From Puccinia triticina (lineage: Eukaryota; Basidiomycota; Pucciniomycetes; Pucciniales; Pucciniaceae): a stretch of DNA of 64,000 bases. The position numbers and the translations under genes were made by a program. Shown here in pieces: positions 31,620 to 43,189 of this stretch; the stretch's first letter is position 1, and the number at the start of each line of letters is the position of its first letter. Location: positions 1,798,001 to 1,862,000 of the forward strand of contig NC_070559.1 in assembly GCF_026914185.1 (NCBI RefSeq), written 5' to 3'. The notes under the pieces are model-generated. The model saw only the letters and a program-made list of their open reading frames with translations. It searched no databases and was not told where the DNA came from.

Positions 31620-32740
31620 GTGGCAAACTTGCCTCTTTTTCATAACAATTGTGATTGATTACATAATCTCAATTTTGACTGGATTGATTAGATCCTCCCC
31701 CTCCTTAGCTTGTTAGAGGAAATCTCAGACTGATCTTTCACCTTGTATCTAGACTCACTGGCCTATTTGATCTCTCTCACATCTTATTATGCTTTGAAGT
31801 TGAGCATTAGTGGAAATCCATTGTGTACACACATCTATTTTAATGTTGTCTGGTGTCTTGCTTTTTTTTTCTTGACAAATTTCAAGGAACTTGGCTTTGA
31901 AATTTGCAGAGAACCTCAGCTTTTTGGCAATCACACAAATCTGCGGATGAAAGAAAGCTAGGTATAAGTACCAATAATTGAAGATGAATATTAGATTGCT
32001 TACCTTTTTAGAATGCTTATATTTCATTTATGCTTCTACTATAGTATGTCAGCTTGGTCTTGTATTTAGTGTTGTCTCAGCTCAGATCCTTGAGTCTTTT
32101 CCTAACTGAATACAAACCACCTTTATCTCTGTGTCCAGTCCAACTGTCACAAGACAGTCCGGTGTCTTCAGTCCTGCAACCCTTGTGCCCCTCAACATAC
32201 CTTGGACAAACTGTGTTTGCAAGATTCAACCGGTCACATGGCTTGCTGGTTTGACCTTCAGAATGTAATTCTTCCAAAGCTCTTTGCGTTTGAGAGTGCT
32301 GAGTCCAGTTGGACATGCCGGCAGCTGATCTCCTCCCGCAGTCAATCCCCCTTGCTGGCCTTGCTCTGATCAGTTGAACATACTTGAGACTTGAGTGAAT
32401 GCTTCAGCAGTTGAGTTGGTTTGGAGTTTTGATGGGACACATGACTACCCCTACTCTTGTCAGAAACCAAAAAAGATGTGCACTATGGAAATTCAACCAA
32501 AGAATCAAAACTTCATGAGTCTTTCTTTAACCACTAAGCTAAGTGCGCTGATGCATGCTGGGCTCATTTAGTCTAGAAATTATCCGCCGTTATGCTTGTA
32601 TTTAATCCTGGGATGAAAAGTCTTATTGACATTGCTTACCACTATATCAGGACCATCAAGTCTAACAAAGAGTGGGTTTCAGAATGCTTAGAGCAGGAAT
32701 GGAATATAACAACTCTTGGGGTTGCAGAGAAAATTATTGC
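31620..32740. other. Intergenic, no gene seen
   Basis: Downstream of gene C. Short frames only. No repeats stand out before the foldback at 32750. Confidence 0.5.
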
Positions 32741-32749
32741 ACTTAGATG

Positions 32750-32972
32750 ATTGGACAGTGGTCACTCTGATCATGATTGATGTGGTAGGCTCAGAATGTG
32801 CTTCAGTCACCAAAAATAAGGGAGATTATTAAAGGGTGCTAGCATCAACAAATCCAGGAACTGTATTTGTTAATGTTTGCCCCTTCTAACAATCTTTTGG
32901 CCTTATTTTTGGTCACTGAAGTGCATTCTGAGCCTGCCATATCAATCATGCTGAGAGTGGCCACTGCCTAAT
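32750..32972. mobile_element. Small foldback MITE (about 220 bp)
   Basis: The left arm GACAGTGGTCACTCTGATC... and the right arm (reverse complement GGCAGTGGCCACTCTCAGC...) stay complementary almost to the centre near 32862, through AGGCTCAGAATG and CACCAAAAATAAGG. This is about 110-bp arms at roughly 80-85% identity by eye. No clear target duplication was found; flanking AATTAT copies are only suggestive. Confidence 0.8.
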
Positions 32973-32979
32973 CTGTAGG

Positions 32980-34470
32980 AATTATAGGTCAAGTACTTTA
33001 TTGCAGCAGACATCAAAAGCTAATAGTAGTAGATAACTGAAAGAAAAAAGAACAAAGAAAAAAGAAAAAAAAGAAATAAGCAAGATAGACAATGATATGA
33101 AAGAATGAAATCATCTTGTACCTTTTGATAAACTAGTTGTTGGATTTTCATCTTCCTTCTGCTTCCTCTCGCATCTTCTTCTCTGATCTTTGTTTCCTTG
33201 ATCAGTAAAGTCATACACTCATGAACCCCCTCACATTGTTTCTGCTTTTATCATTGGTCATGTGTCCCACATACTATCTTGTTGACTTTGATCCCTGATT
33301 AGATTAGTGTTCCACTTTCCTCTTGTTACTGCTTATATCATTGTGTGCGGGTTCTTTACTGGTGACAGGTATTTTAACTTGTGAAATATGTCTCAGAGTT
33401 CTAGATTATTCTATTCATTTCTTTTCTATATTCATTATTGCTCTCACCCACAAGTTGTTTACATGTAAATAGCCTAGTCCACTGCAATCAACTCATTGGT
33501 TCTCTCCTTCTTTTTCCGTGCCCCATTTGAGCCGCATCCGAAGAGATCACCATCCTCGCTGCCCTTTTCTCAAGCCTCTGGCTCATCTCTTGTCATTACT
33601 TGTATGAAGCTCTGCGTCACTAGTCCTAGCTACGACTCTGAAATAGACACTGGGAATATTATAGGAGATAAATGAAAATAACCGCAAGCCTGAGAACAGA
33701 AGAAAGAGATTAGAACAACATTCAAAAAGATCAACACAAGTTGAGAAAAGAAATGAAATCCAAATGAGAATGTGGTCTACCTCCACTTGAGTTAGATCCG
33801 TGCTCCTCCTGAGTTTCCTTGGTCCAAGCAAGCAAGTGTAACAGAACTAGTGTTGAGCAGTTTGGTTGAATTCAACAGTGCATTGTGGGATACAAGTTCA
33901 AAAGCGGTTAGTACTTGCTGGTTCTTCTCAAGTCTGAGTTTTTCACTTGTGGGCCGCGCACTTGAACTCTAGTCTTCACTGCACTTTGCATAGGACCATG
34001 CACATGACACACAAACTCAAGCTCCCTGGCGCAGTTCAGGATTATTTAGTCAACATAATTGTTGATTTTTTGTCCTCAGTCCTGAACTTTATTGCCTTCT
34101 GCCCTCAAAGATCAGTACAACAAGCCTAACCTAACTTAGAGTTTATTTTATGCTGACCCTGTATGCAATGACAGTGGCATTGAAGCCACTGAGGACCGCA
34201 TCAATGAGATCCCCGGCAGAGCCAAGTTCTTGTGAGCCTAGGATTTTACAAAGGCAATGTTGATGGCCGTTTCTCGGCCCGTAGCTGCACGGCTGCAAGA
34301 AAAGGCGCCTTCAGTCAATGAGCCTATATATTTACCAACCAATTTCACCAAAAATTTGTGGCACATCAAACCAAGGTGAAATCGACCTAACTGAGGCGGA
34401 TTGGGGCGTAGAGTTGGTATATGGGCTGTCAATATAAACACAACACTGAAAAGGTTTTTTAATAACTAGT
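32980..34470. other. Intergenic, no gene seen
   Basis: Includes an A/G-rich low-complexity stretch near 33035-33080. Short frames lack support. Confidence 0.5.
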
Positions 34471-34475
34471 TGTCT

Positions 34476-34585
34476 AGAGATTGCCAAGTGGACCCGCGGG
34501 CAGGTACCTGGCACCCCCGTGCTGGTACCCACCACATGGTGTTGAGTACCCGCGCGCGGGTGCCCTGTACGGTGTTGTATTCTTT
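34476..34585 (+). mobile_element. hAT-like terminus (left end fragment)
   Basis: Begins TAGAGATTGCCAAGTGG, followed by ACCCGCGGG and GGTACC palindromes, ending near GTACCCGCGCGCGGG. It matches the inverted terminus at 44672-44693 and, less closely, the one ending at 769. The rest of this copy is not recognised. Confidence 0.6.
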
Positions 34586-34589
34586 ATGG

Positions 34590-35640
34590 TTACCCATCTA
34601 GCCCATTTCAAAATTTCCTTTTTTCTCATATGTACACTCACAAATTACCCCATACGGCAACACCACTGGATTCTACGGCCAAAACTACACAGGAAACCAT
34701 GGACAACACAACTTAAAACCCCTCTGGATCACAAGTTACAACCCCTTCAAGACACCATCATTCAGTTACATACACACAAAACACCATACTCAGGTCATGT
34801 AATCTATTACATGAACTGCACTTACCCAGGACATGTAATCAGTTACATGGACCACCCTGACAGCTTGTCTACCCTTTACATTTACTTTACCTCATCAGCT
34901 GCACTCATTACATTGTGCTATGCCCATGTCATGCAGTGTCATGCAGTTTTATGCACATTTGATGCAGGCTTGTGCAGTCTTATGCAGGTGCATGCAGACT
35001 AGTGTAATAGGAGCTGCAGTCTGACAGTTGACAGATGACATCATGCAGGTATCAAGATAGCAAAAACCCCTCATGCAGCTTGCAGATGACATCAGTTGAG
35101 AGGCCAGTCCAGCTAAAACATCTCACTACCTATTTCTCACTAGCTAAATTCCCTCATATGACATCATGACCTCATGTGACCTATCAACCACCAGCCAAAA
35201 TACTTCATTGTAGCTTTCAGGGCAGCTAAAACCCCTCATTCTCTTGTTCCCCTGGAGCTAAAATGTCTCACTCTTTTCTATTTAAGGAGGCTCTCCTCCC
35301 CCCAGTTGTAATTTCTCTCAGCAAACTACTTGCACTCAGCTTACCCCATAACAGTACAATACTTGCTCACTCTACAGTATTAGCCCCACTCTATATTGTG
35401 GTTTTACACCCTTACATATAAATTACAACCTCATTACAACACTTACACATCAGCTACACCACCATACCCTTAAGCCACCTGCTCAAAGTAGGCTATCTTT
35501 TGATACACCTCCACTATCACTACATTAAAAATTCCAATCGTAGATTGGGGGGCTTGTTTTAGTGTCTAGTGACCCAGGAAAGGCAGAGGTAACCTCAAAC
35601 ATCCCTTTCCGCACTCAGAAAAATGTTCTCAGGAACAATT
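34590..35640. other. Non-coding stretch with ATG-rich tandem motifs
   Basis: Contains CATGTAATC-TATTACATG palindromes (near 34795-34850), repeated ATGCAG motifs (34930-35000), and a TATTTAAGG box at 35279. It resembles LTR or promoter DNA, but no second copy is visible in the window. No gene seen. Confidence 0.4.
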
Positions 35641-36413
35641 TTGAGCTTTACAACAGGTCCGGGTGCGGAATTTGGGCAAAAAAGCACCAGGTTAGGGCTG
35701 GATCCTGCGGGGTACCCAGCCAATTTGAGCTAGCCCGGTGCCTGTCCGGCGGGTATACACGTCACTCAGGTACCACAATCAAGTCGCCCAAGCCATCCCC
35801 GCGGGAATCGGGAACGGGAACAGGGTACCTGCGGGATTGACAGGCCACGGGTATACCCGCCGTCCCGCGGGTATACCCGTGGCCCGTTCCCAATTCCTGC
35901 GGGTACGGCCTGTAGAGGCCCAGGGGCCAGAGCTGTTGCACCACTTGTATGACCATCTTCCCGAACTTCACAGTCCACAGCAACATGACTCGCAATACTC
36001 AAGACAATGAAGAAATCAATGTGATAGGAACACCTAAGCAAGACCACCCCAAAAACCAAAAGGCTGAATTGTAAACCGCTCCCTTGCAGAGAAGTTGGGT
36101 TTGGGCGCACTCCAAGGTTACTGAGGACAGCAAAAAGGTACAATGCCAAGTAACTACTAAGTAGAAAAGCACCCCGTGCAATCAGATTCTATGATGAGAC
36201 CCAACTGGAAGTACAAAGTCGATGAGTGAGCACCTTAGACAACTTCACCAAATATTACCACCTACCCAGGAAAAGACAAATCAGCTGTTGCTCCCCAACT
36301 TATTGAAAAATCAACAAGTTGAGCAGCGTGTAAGTTTTATTTTTAACGCACTTGAGCCTTTTTTTGGGCTGTTGAAACTTGACTCTCTCTTATAGCCTGT
36401 ACTTACAGGCAAT

Positions 36414-38160
36414 CTGCTCAAACAAGCCATTGCATACCTTGTTGCCAAGGCTGACTTACCGCACTCAATTGTTGATTGCAAATCATTCAAGCATCTCAGG
36501 GAGTTGCTCAATCCAGCAACATTGAACATGGAATTTGGAAGGAAATGTATCTCCAGAGAGGTCCACATGCTCTATGTTGCCCACCGGAACCATCTCCAGG
36601 ACCAGCTCCAACAGATGAAGTATCTCTCCTACACCGTTGATGCGTGGACCTCGCCAAATGCAAAGGATTTCATGGCCATCACAGCACATGTAATTACCTT
36701 GGATTGGAAGATTTTGGATGTTCTTGTTGGAATGCCACCAGTGAATGGTGAGTATTTTATTTACAAATAATAATAAAAAATTCAAATTGATGTGTATGTG
36801 AATGCAAACTAGGTCGTCACACTGGCCAAAATTTTGGTGATACTTTTGTTGATTGCCTTTTTGACATGGAAATCTCTGATGCTTTGAACTGCATCACCGC
36901 TGACAATGCATCAAACAATTCAACACTAGCAACGCAAGTTGAACATTGATTGGGTGGGGTTTTCTTTGCAAATACTCAGTTGTTAGGTTGTATGGCCTAT
37001 GTCATCAACCTTGCCGCCCACAATGGGCTCAAAGCTTTCGGGAATGCACCTAGCAAAAACAATGCTGAACAGGAATTTACCTTGAATAAGATGGATCTCA
37101 ATGCAATTATGGATTGCCCGGATGGATCTAGCATTAAGCTTCAGACAATCATCTCTCGAATTCATGGACTAGCAACCTATGTCCAAGGATCACCGCAACG
37201 TCGTGAAGGGCTTCAAGCTGTCATAGATTTTGTAAACAGCCAATCTCAACAAGCTCGCCCCATCAAGAACATGACTTTGGTGTTGGATGTTTGCACTCGT
37301 TGGAACTCCACCTACTTGATGCTTGAACGCGCGCTCAAACTAAGATCAGTCTGCACAACATTCTGCGGTTCAAGGGGTGAGGTAGCCAAATTCGCACTCC
37401 TCAAGGTTGAATGGGAAAAACTTAAGAAAATGACCGAGTTCTTGCCACCACTCCACAAGGTTACCAATATACTCTGTTGCCCAAAGTACCCAACATCAAC
37501 AATGGCCCTTCCTATTTACATTTCACTGATCAAAAACATCTATCAAGTACGATTGACATATAACTCGGAACAGCTCATTCCAGCTGCTGATGACATGGTG
37601 GGAAATCTATCAAAATACATCATCCTGGCCTTAGATAAACCTGCCCCAATCTGTGTGATGATTCTTGATCCTCAAATCAAACTAAGCTATTTTGAAAAAA
37701 ACAAAAATTTCTTTGCTGCTCATAACATATTGGACATTACGCCGGAAGGAGCGGTGAAAATCTTTGGAGCGAAGGCAAAATCCTTTGATAGAAGTCCTAG
37801 TCAAACTGTTACTGCTAAAGACAATGCTACCGGTGCCAGAAAATCAGCCAAGTTGGTCAAGACCCCAAAACTGAGCGTGATTGAGGCCAACATCTTTGGG
37901 TTTGCGTTGGTTGCAAACAACTTGAACACAGAGATCAATCAGTACATTTCTGAGGTAAATGAAAGGCCAAGCTGCGACATCCTTGCCTATTGGTCCCGAA
38001 ACAAAAAAACTACCCTTCCTTGGCTTTGATGGCCACCTGTTTCCTTGGTATCCCGGCGACAAGTGCACCTTTGGAACAAGCCTTTTTGTGATCAAAGATG
38101 ATCATCAGTTCCCAAAGACATAGTCTTTGCAGCTCTTCAATCAAGAACCTTCTCTGTTGG
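36414..38160 (+). pseudogene. hAT-family transposase (degenerate)
   Basis: An exon at 36414-36747 (NLLKQAIAYLVAKADLPHSI, YTVDAWTSPNAKDFMAITAH) joins in phase across a 65-nt intron (36748-36812) to the main exon. Recognisable hAT features are the DAWTS segment, LLGCMAYVINLAAHNGL and TRWNSTYLMLERAL. The C-terminal dimerisation region (LALMATCFLGIPATSAP, then a KNLLCWKEWYQKF helix) is present but needs a frameshift near 38020 and contains a stop. Another stop interrupts the second exon at 36947-36949. The copy is not functional as read. Role: DNA cut-and-paste transposition. Confidence 0.85.
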
Positions 38161-38367
38161 AAGGAATGGTACCAGAAGTTTGATAAAATGATGGACTCCT
38201 CTACTGTTACCCTCCACCCAGAAGACAACACAGCTTTGCATAATTCCAATGGCAACAACGCTGACAACGGCAATGATGAAGATGGAATCAATGACAACAA
38301 CAGTGAGGATGATTGACCTCCCTAATTATTATTGCATTATTATAAAATATCATTCACCTCCTACTAG

Positions 38368-38756
38368 CAACAAAGGGTAGTTACGCTACGCGTAACGCGT
38401 AGATAACGGTAACGTAACGAAATATTTGTCGTTATCTACGTGTTACGCGTAACGGCAGTGCGATTACGTTATTGCAACACGTTGAGCTGGTTTTTTTTAT
38501 GCTTGTTGCGTTATCCGGGCGCGCAGAGCCCTTGATAACGGGCAAAAAATGAGGCTAAAAAGCCTTGAATGGTCCGTTATCGCGTTATCCGGGGGATAAC
38601 GCGATAACAGGCCTCATTTTTGAGGCCTGTTACGTTACGCGCGGGGCCTGAAATGAACCCGTTACTAGTAAATTAACGGGGGGCCCCGGATAACGGGGGT
38701 AGTTACGTTACCAAAATTGCGCGGATAACGCAACGTAACCTAACTACCCTTCGTTG
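38368..38756. mobile_element. 389-bp MITE made of GTTAC/GATAAC palindromes
   Basis: Terminal inverted repeats CAACAAAGGGTAGTTACG (left) and, inverted, CAACGAAGGGTAGTTAGG (right) are flanked by a perfect 7-bp CTACTAG duplication (38361-38367 and 38757-38763). The interior is saturated with GTTATCGCGTTATCC-type palindromes, including a 15-bp perfect stem with a GGG loop near 38577-38609. It is inserted in the 3' part of the hAT-like element. A short related stretch with GTTACGCG and GTAACGTAACG lies near 43190-43230. Confidence 0.88.
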
Positions 38757-39060
38757 CTACTAGTTACAACATGCTATTTTGAACACCTGAAATTTAAATT
38801 TAGAACCACCCTTTGTTTATTTCTTTTGTGCTGATAAGTGATAGTACCCTCCTGACCAATGTGTGATACCCAATATACCCTTGGGTATCTCTGAGGGCGC
38901 CCGTGGACCGTACCTGCCAGGTAGGCCAAGTACGGTCCAGGCAAAGAGGCGTCCCGGAGCCCTATACCCGCGGGGCGGACCACGGTTATACCCGGAGAGG
39001 CTGAGAATGGGGGCCAGCCCTACACCCGCGGCAGGCGGGTCTTCCAGGTACCCGGGTACC

Positions 39061-39515
39061 TGCTGTTACGGTCACCGCCTTGAGATGACCGGGGCAGATC
39101 CTGGTCATCAAGGGGAATCAGCCCTCTCAATGACTGGGATAGACCCCGGTCATCTCTTCTTGATGAGCGGGATAGATCCCGTTCATTGGGAGGAATCAAC
39201 CCTCTTGATGACCAGGACAAATCCTGGTCATAGGGAGGAATGAGCCCTCACAATGACCGGGACAGACCCCGGTCATTGAGAGGAATTCAACCCTATTCTA
39301 GGTGACTGGGACAGGACCTGGTCATCAAGAGGAAACAACCGTCTTGATGACCAGGACAGAACCCGGTCATCAAGAGGAAACAACCCTCTTGATGACCGGG
39401 ATAGACCCCGCTTATTGAAAGGGTTGCTTCCTCTCAATGACTGGGACAGACCCTGGTCATCAAGAGGAAACAAGCCCCTTGATGAGCGGGGTTTATCCCG
39501 GTCATTGATGTAAGA
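39061..39515. repeat. Palindrome array (hairpin ladder), GATGACCGGG family
   Basis: About eight units of 45-55 bp, each with GATGACCGGGACAGA-CCCCGGTCATC-like inverted arms followed by a second small palindrome AAGAGGAAA-CAACCCTCTT. It directly adjoins the right GC-rich block of the hAT-like element. The same unit occurs at 43880-44010 and a related one (TTTGACCGGA) at 110-200. Confidence 0.85.
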
Positions 39516-39869
39516 ATTTGGAAAAATAAGAGATATATTTCTGTGATTAGAAAATGACTTGATAATGGGAAGCTATGTACATCAAATTTCAGGCGCGGTG
39601 ATGCCAAGAGTATATGTACTCTTCTAGCTACACCAGTGACTTCGCAGCGGTGCAGTAGTGCGCGCGGCAAAAGCGCGGTAGAAAATGCCAAATAACTTTA
39701 AAGTTATTTGTAATGAACCCAAAAAGGGGTTTAACGGAGGGGCCAGGAGCACCTGGGGTGTTTAAGTGCCCTCCAAAAGTCTTACAGGGTCTGTGCACGG
39801 GTGCACAGAGGTTTTTTTAAAGCCTGTGACGTCTGGGGCCCAGTTAAGGGGCTATTTCGAACGTATAGA

Positions 39870-40670
39870 ACGTTCCCAGGAGATGGCTTGGGATAAAAAT
39901 CCCTATATAAGATAGAAATAGCGGACTTACTCGTAGAGTCGTAGAGAGAGTCCGCAACAAAAAAAACAACATATGACTCAAAGGATGGGCAGGCTGGCGA
40001 ACAAGTCGGGTAGACGAGGGCGAGGCTGGAGGTACTGCGAAATGGTTGGTATGAATCCGGGGAGGCTTTTACTCACTCAAAAGCCTCCCTTTATAAGATC
40101 TTGCCGCGACCGGTGGGGTCGCCTTTTGTTTTGCAGATCCCTCGAGGCTTCTTGGCCGCGGGAAAGACTAGTTCTGACAGGAGTGATTGAGTGTTCTGTT
40201 ACTCGCATCACTCCTGTTCATCTTGTTTAACGACGAGTGGAGCTCTTCCTTGGTCCGAGGAAGAGTTCTACTCTTTGTGTTGTTTTTTGGTTGTCCATAT
40301 TTGGCTGGGGGAGAAGCAGTAGTTTACTTCTTTACTACTCTCCTCCGGCCATTTCCAATAGAACTTTCTATTGTTGTTTTGTTTAGTTCAAGAATTGCAA
40401 ACCCGTTCTCTTGGCCTGAGAACGGGTTTTGAACATAGATACGTTCCTTCTCCGGCTGATTCTTTTGGCAGAATTTCTGTCAATGTCTCCTCGACTCAAT
40501 TCCGCAGTCGAGGGGATGCATAATGAATATTCTTTTGAGCAGGGCTCTGCGCCGCACTTAATATTCAATAATAAGTGTATTTTTCTCCTTTATGCACGGC
40601 GCTCTGTGCCGCTACTAATGATACAAAAAGTATTGTATATTGTTTTTGTTTTTTATTCTTTTTAGTATTG
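39870..40670 (+). other. TATA-headed chain of different hairpins
   Basis: CCCTATATAAG lies near 39899. It is followed by at least eight consecutive stem-loops of unlike sequence: GCGGACT/AGTCCGC (39930-39957), GGGAGGCTTTT/AAAAGCCTCCC (40057-40090), GCGACC/GGTCGC, CAGGAGTGAT/ATCACTCCTG, CTCTTCCT/AGGAAGAG, a GGAGAAGCAGTAGT pair, CAATAGA/TCTATTG, AAACCCGTTCTC/GAGAACGGGTTT (40398-40430) and CCTCGACT/AGTCGAGG. No long frame is present. It could be a structured non-coding transcript or the terminal region of an unknown element. Confidence 0.55.
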
Positions 40671-40679
40671 CTACATATA

Positions 40680-41360
40680 ATTCAAATAGTTAGCCGGGCT
40701 CTAACTTATTGTAGTAGCCTGGCTGACATTGGAGAAGATGGAGTATGATTGGAAAAACAATCTGGATAGAAATGAATCTGTGGAAATTGTAATCACCTAA
40801 GAGCAGGCAAACTTGCCATGCTATCTTTTATGTCTGAGGTTATGAGAGTGGACTGTGAGGTCTGTGAAGGAGAAGGGATTGGCAAGATTTGAGAGAGAGA
40901 AGAATGACAAATGTCTGTTGCAACACGTTAGCTTGTTGCTTATGATTAAATATGTGGCTATGCTAAGAGGGAGTACCTCTTCTATTCTGCACGCTGGTGC
41001 TAATGTCCTGAAGCTATGAAAGCAAAGAGTCAATCCTGTCAGATCTGAGTAATGTACAAAATCTGGATTAGCTACTATTACTAGCACCTGCTATCAACGG
41101 TGGGCTGTTACAGTTAACCATAACCGTAAAGTATTGTAAAGTATCAAAAAATAAGTTACAATACAGAAAATTAAGATTATCGAGTGTATAAAATAAGTTA
41201 ACTATAACATCCACGGGTGCAAAAATACGCAAAAATACCCTAAATAACAGCAAATATTGGCCATTTTTCATAGATACAGCCAAAGATTATGTATTGTAAT
41301 TTATTGTAAAGTATTGAAAATTCAATATTTTTTTAATAAAATTAACACCTTTTTCTTAAA
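40680..41360. other. AT-rich intergenic, no gene seen
   Basis: Short frames only. AGTATTGTAAAGTATTG-like motifs recur near 41130-41310 just before the foldback element. Confidence 0.5.
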
Positions 41361-42066
41361 AATAGGGAGTTGAAAAATCGACTCCCATGAATTAATTAAT
41401 CGACTCCCAAAAGTCATTTACGTCGCGCGGACCGCCTCTGGACATCCATCCCCGGTCCGCGGGACCAAAGTTTGACCCGCGCACATTTTGGGAGTCGGAA
41501 AATTAATTCTACTCTCCAGAATGGGAGTCGGAACTTTAATTTCACAAAAAATGACAGAAAATAAAGAAAAATTTATACCTCCGCACTGGGGCACCTACAG
41601 CCCCCCAAAATTTTACAGCGGCCATCAAGCACTCTGAATAACACCTGATGAGCTTCACGGAATTTGCACACCCCAGGAAAGGGGTGTGCTACTGTGGGTC
41701 TAACTTGGTGGATTTCCTTAGTAGGAAATCCGCCAAAGCCTTAGCTAAAGTGCCCCAAAGCCTTAGCTAAAGTGCCCCAAAGCCCCCCAAGATTTTAAAG
41801 TGGCACTGGGCATAATAGCCTCTGAACGGCACATGGTGAAATTCTTGGCAGTAGTAAATCCCAGGAAAGGAGTGTGCTACTGTGGGTCTAATTTGGCAGA
41901 TTTCCTACTAAGGAAATCCGCCAAAGCCTTTTCCACAGTGCCCCAAAGCACCAAACTTTTAGATCATGAAATAAAATACTCTGTAACCAAATGGTTAGCT
42001 GCAAGGCAGTAACACACCAGCATAAAATATTTTGAGGCAGCAGGGGCTTTTGGTTATATCTGCTAC

Positions 42067-42250
42067 TAATTGCCTCCACAACAGATAATAGTGCCTCCGC
42101 AACAGTTGATAACGCCTCCGCAAGAGTTAATAGTGCCCCCGCCACAGCTAATAGTGCCTCCACCACAGTTAATAGTGCCTCCGCCACAGTTAATAGTGCC
42201 TCTGCCACAGTTAATAGTGCCTCTGCCACTGTTAATAGTGCCTCCGCCAC
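42067..42250. repeat. 21-bp tandem array, left arm of foldback
   Basis: About nine imperfect copies of a 21-bp unit like TTAATAGTGCCTCCGCCACA. An inverted counterpart array follows at 42270-42510. Confidence 0.88.
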
Positions 42251-42269
42251 AGTTATGTTGCGGAAGCAT

Positions 42270-42510
42270 TATTCGGACACACTATTGATTGTGCCGGGCA
42301 CACTATTAACTTTGAAAGAGGCACTATTAACTGTGGCAGATACACTATTAACTATGCAGGAGGCACTATTAACTGTTGCGGAGGAACTATTAACTGTGGC
42401 AGAGGCACTATTAAATGTGGCGGATGCACTATTAACTGTGGCGGGGCACTATTAACTCTTGCAGAGGCGCTATCAACTGTTGCGGAGGCACTATTATCTG
42501 TTGCGGAGGC
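42270..42510. repeat. 21-bp tandem array, right arm of foldback
   Basis: About eleven imperfect copies of GCACTATTAACTGTGGCGGA-like units, the inverted form of the array at 42067-42250. Confidence 0.88.
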
Positions 42511-43189
42511 AATTAGTAGCAGATATAACCAAAATCCCCTGCTGCCTCAAAATTATTTTATGCTGGTGTGTTACTGCCTTGCAGCTAACCATTTGGTTAC
42601 AGAGTATTTTATTTCATGATCCAAAAGTTTGGTGCACTTTGGGGCACTGTGGCAAAGGCTTTGGCGGATTTCAATTAGACCCACAGTAACACACCCCTTT
42701 CCTGGGGTTTCCTACTGCCAAGAATCTCACCATGTGCCATTCAGAGGCTTTTATGACCACTGTAAAATTTTGGGGGGCTTTCGCGCACTTTAGCTAAGGC
42801 TTTGGGGATTTCCTACTAAGGAAATCCACCAAATTAGACCCACAGTAGCACACCCCTTTCCTGGGGTGTAAAAATGCCGTGAAGCTCATCAGGTGTTATT
42901 CAGAGTGCTTGATGGCCGCTGTAAAACTTTGGGGGGCTTTAGGTGCCCCAGTGCGGAGGTATAAATTTTTCTTTATTTTCTGTCATTTTTTGTGAAATTA
43001 AAATTCCGACTCCCATTCTGGAGAGTAGAATTAATTTTCCGACTCCCAAAATGCGCGCAGGTCAAACTTTGGTCCTGCGGACCGGGGACGGACGTCCAGA
43101 GGCGGTCTGCCTGACGTAAACGACTTTTGGGAGTCGATTTATTAATTCTTGGGAGTCGATTCTTCAACTCCCTAAAAATAACAGTCAAT

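Larger units (their letters stand above)
35655..39060 (+). mobile_element. hAT-like element with GC-rich ends (degenerate, nested insertion)
   Basis: The left GC-rich block (35655-35940) and right block (38868-39060) flank a hAT transposase. The same two blocks occur together at 44045-44690 with only about 120 bp between them, which defines them as a pair. Shared features are GGGCTGGATCC, GAGCTAGCCCGG and GGGAACAGGGTACC on the left, and ACCCGTGGACCGTACC- and AGAGGCGTCCCGGAGCC-like sequence on the right. Exact ends and target duplication were not resolved. Confidence 0.65.
41365..43172. mobile_element. 1.8-kb foldback element with about 0.9-kb inverted arms
   Basis: The left end GGGAGTTGAAAAATCGACTC and the right end are inverted copies, each flanked by TA (41363-41364 and 43173-43174). 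Complementarity continues inward through AATTAATTCTACTCTCC, the GTGCTACTGTGGGTCTAA block and a GGAAATCC box to a centre near 42268. Each arm ends in a tandem array of a 21-bp unit containing TTAATAGTGCC and GCCACAG (42067-42250, inverted at 42270-42510). No transposase ORF is present. The apparent proline-rich frame at 42070-42288 is the array read as codons. Confidence 0.9.

Noticed and set aside
39061..39515. CRISPR-like array of repeats with spacers
   Set aside because: Units are variable palindromes without constant repeats plus unique spacers, the genome is eukaryotic, and no cas-like gene is present.
42070..42288. Proline-rich repeat protein frame (PPQLIVP repeats)
   Set aside because: It is the 21-bp array of the foldback element read as codons; an equivalent frame exists on the opposite strand.
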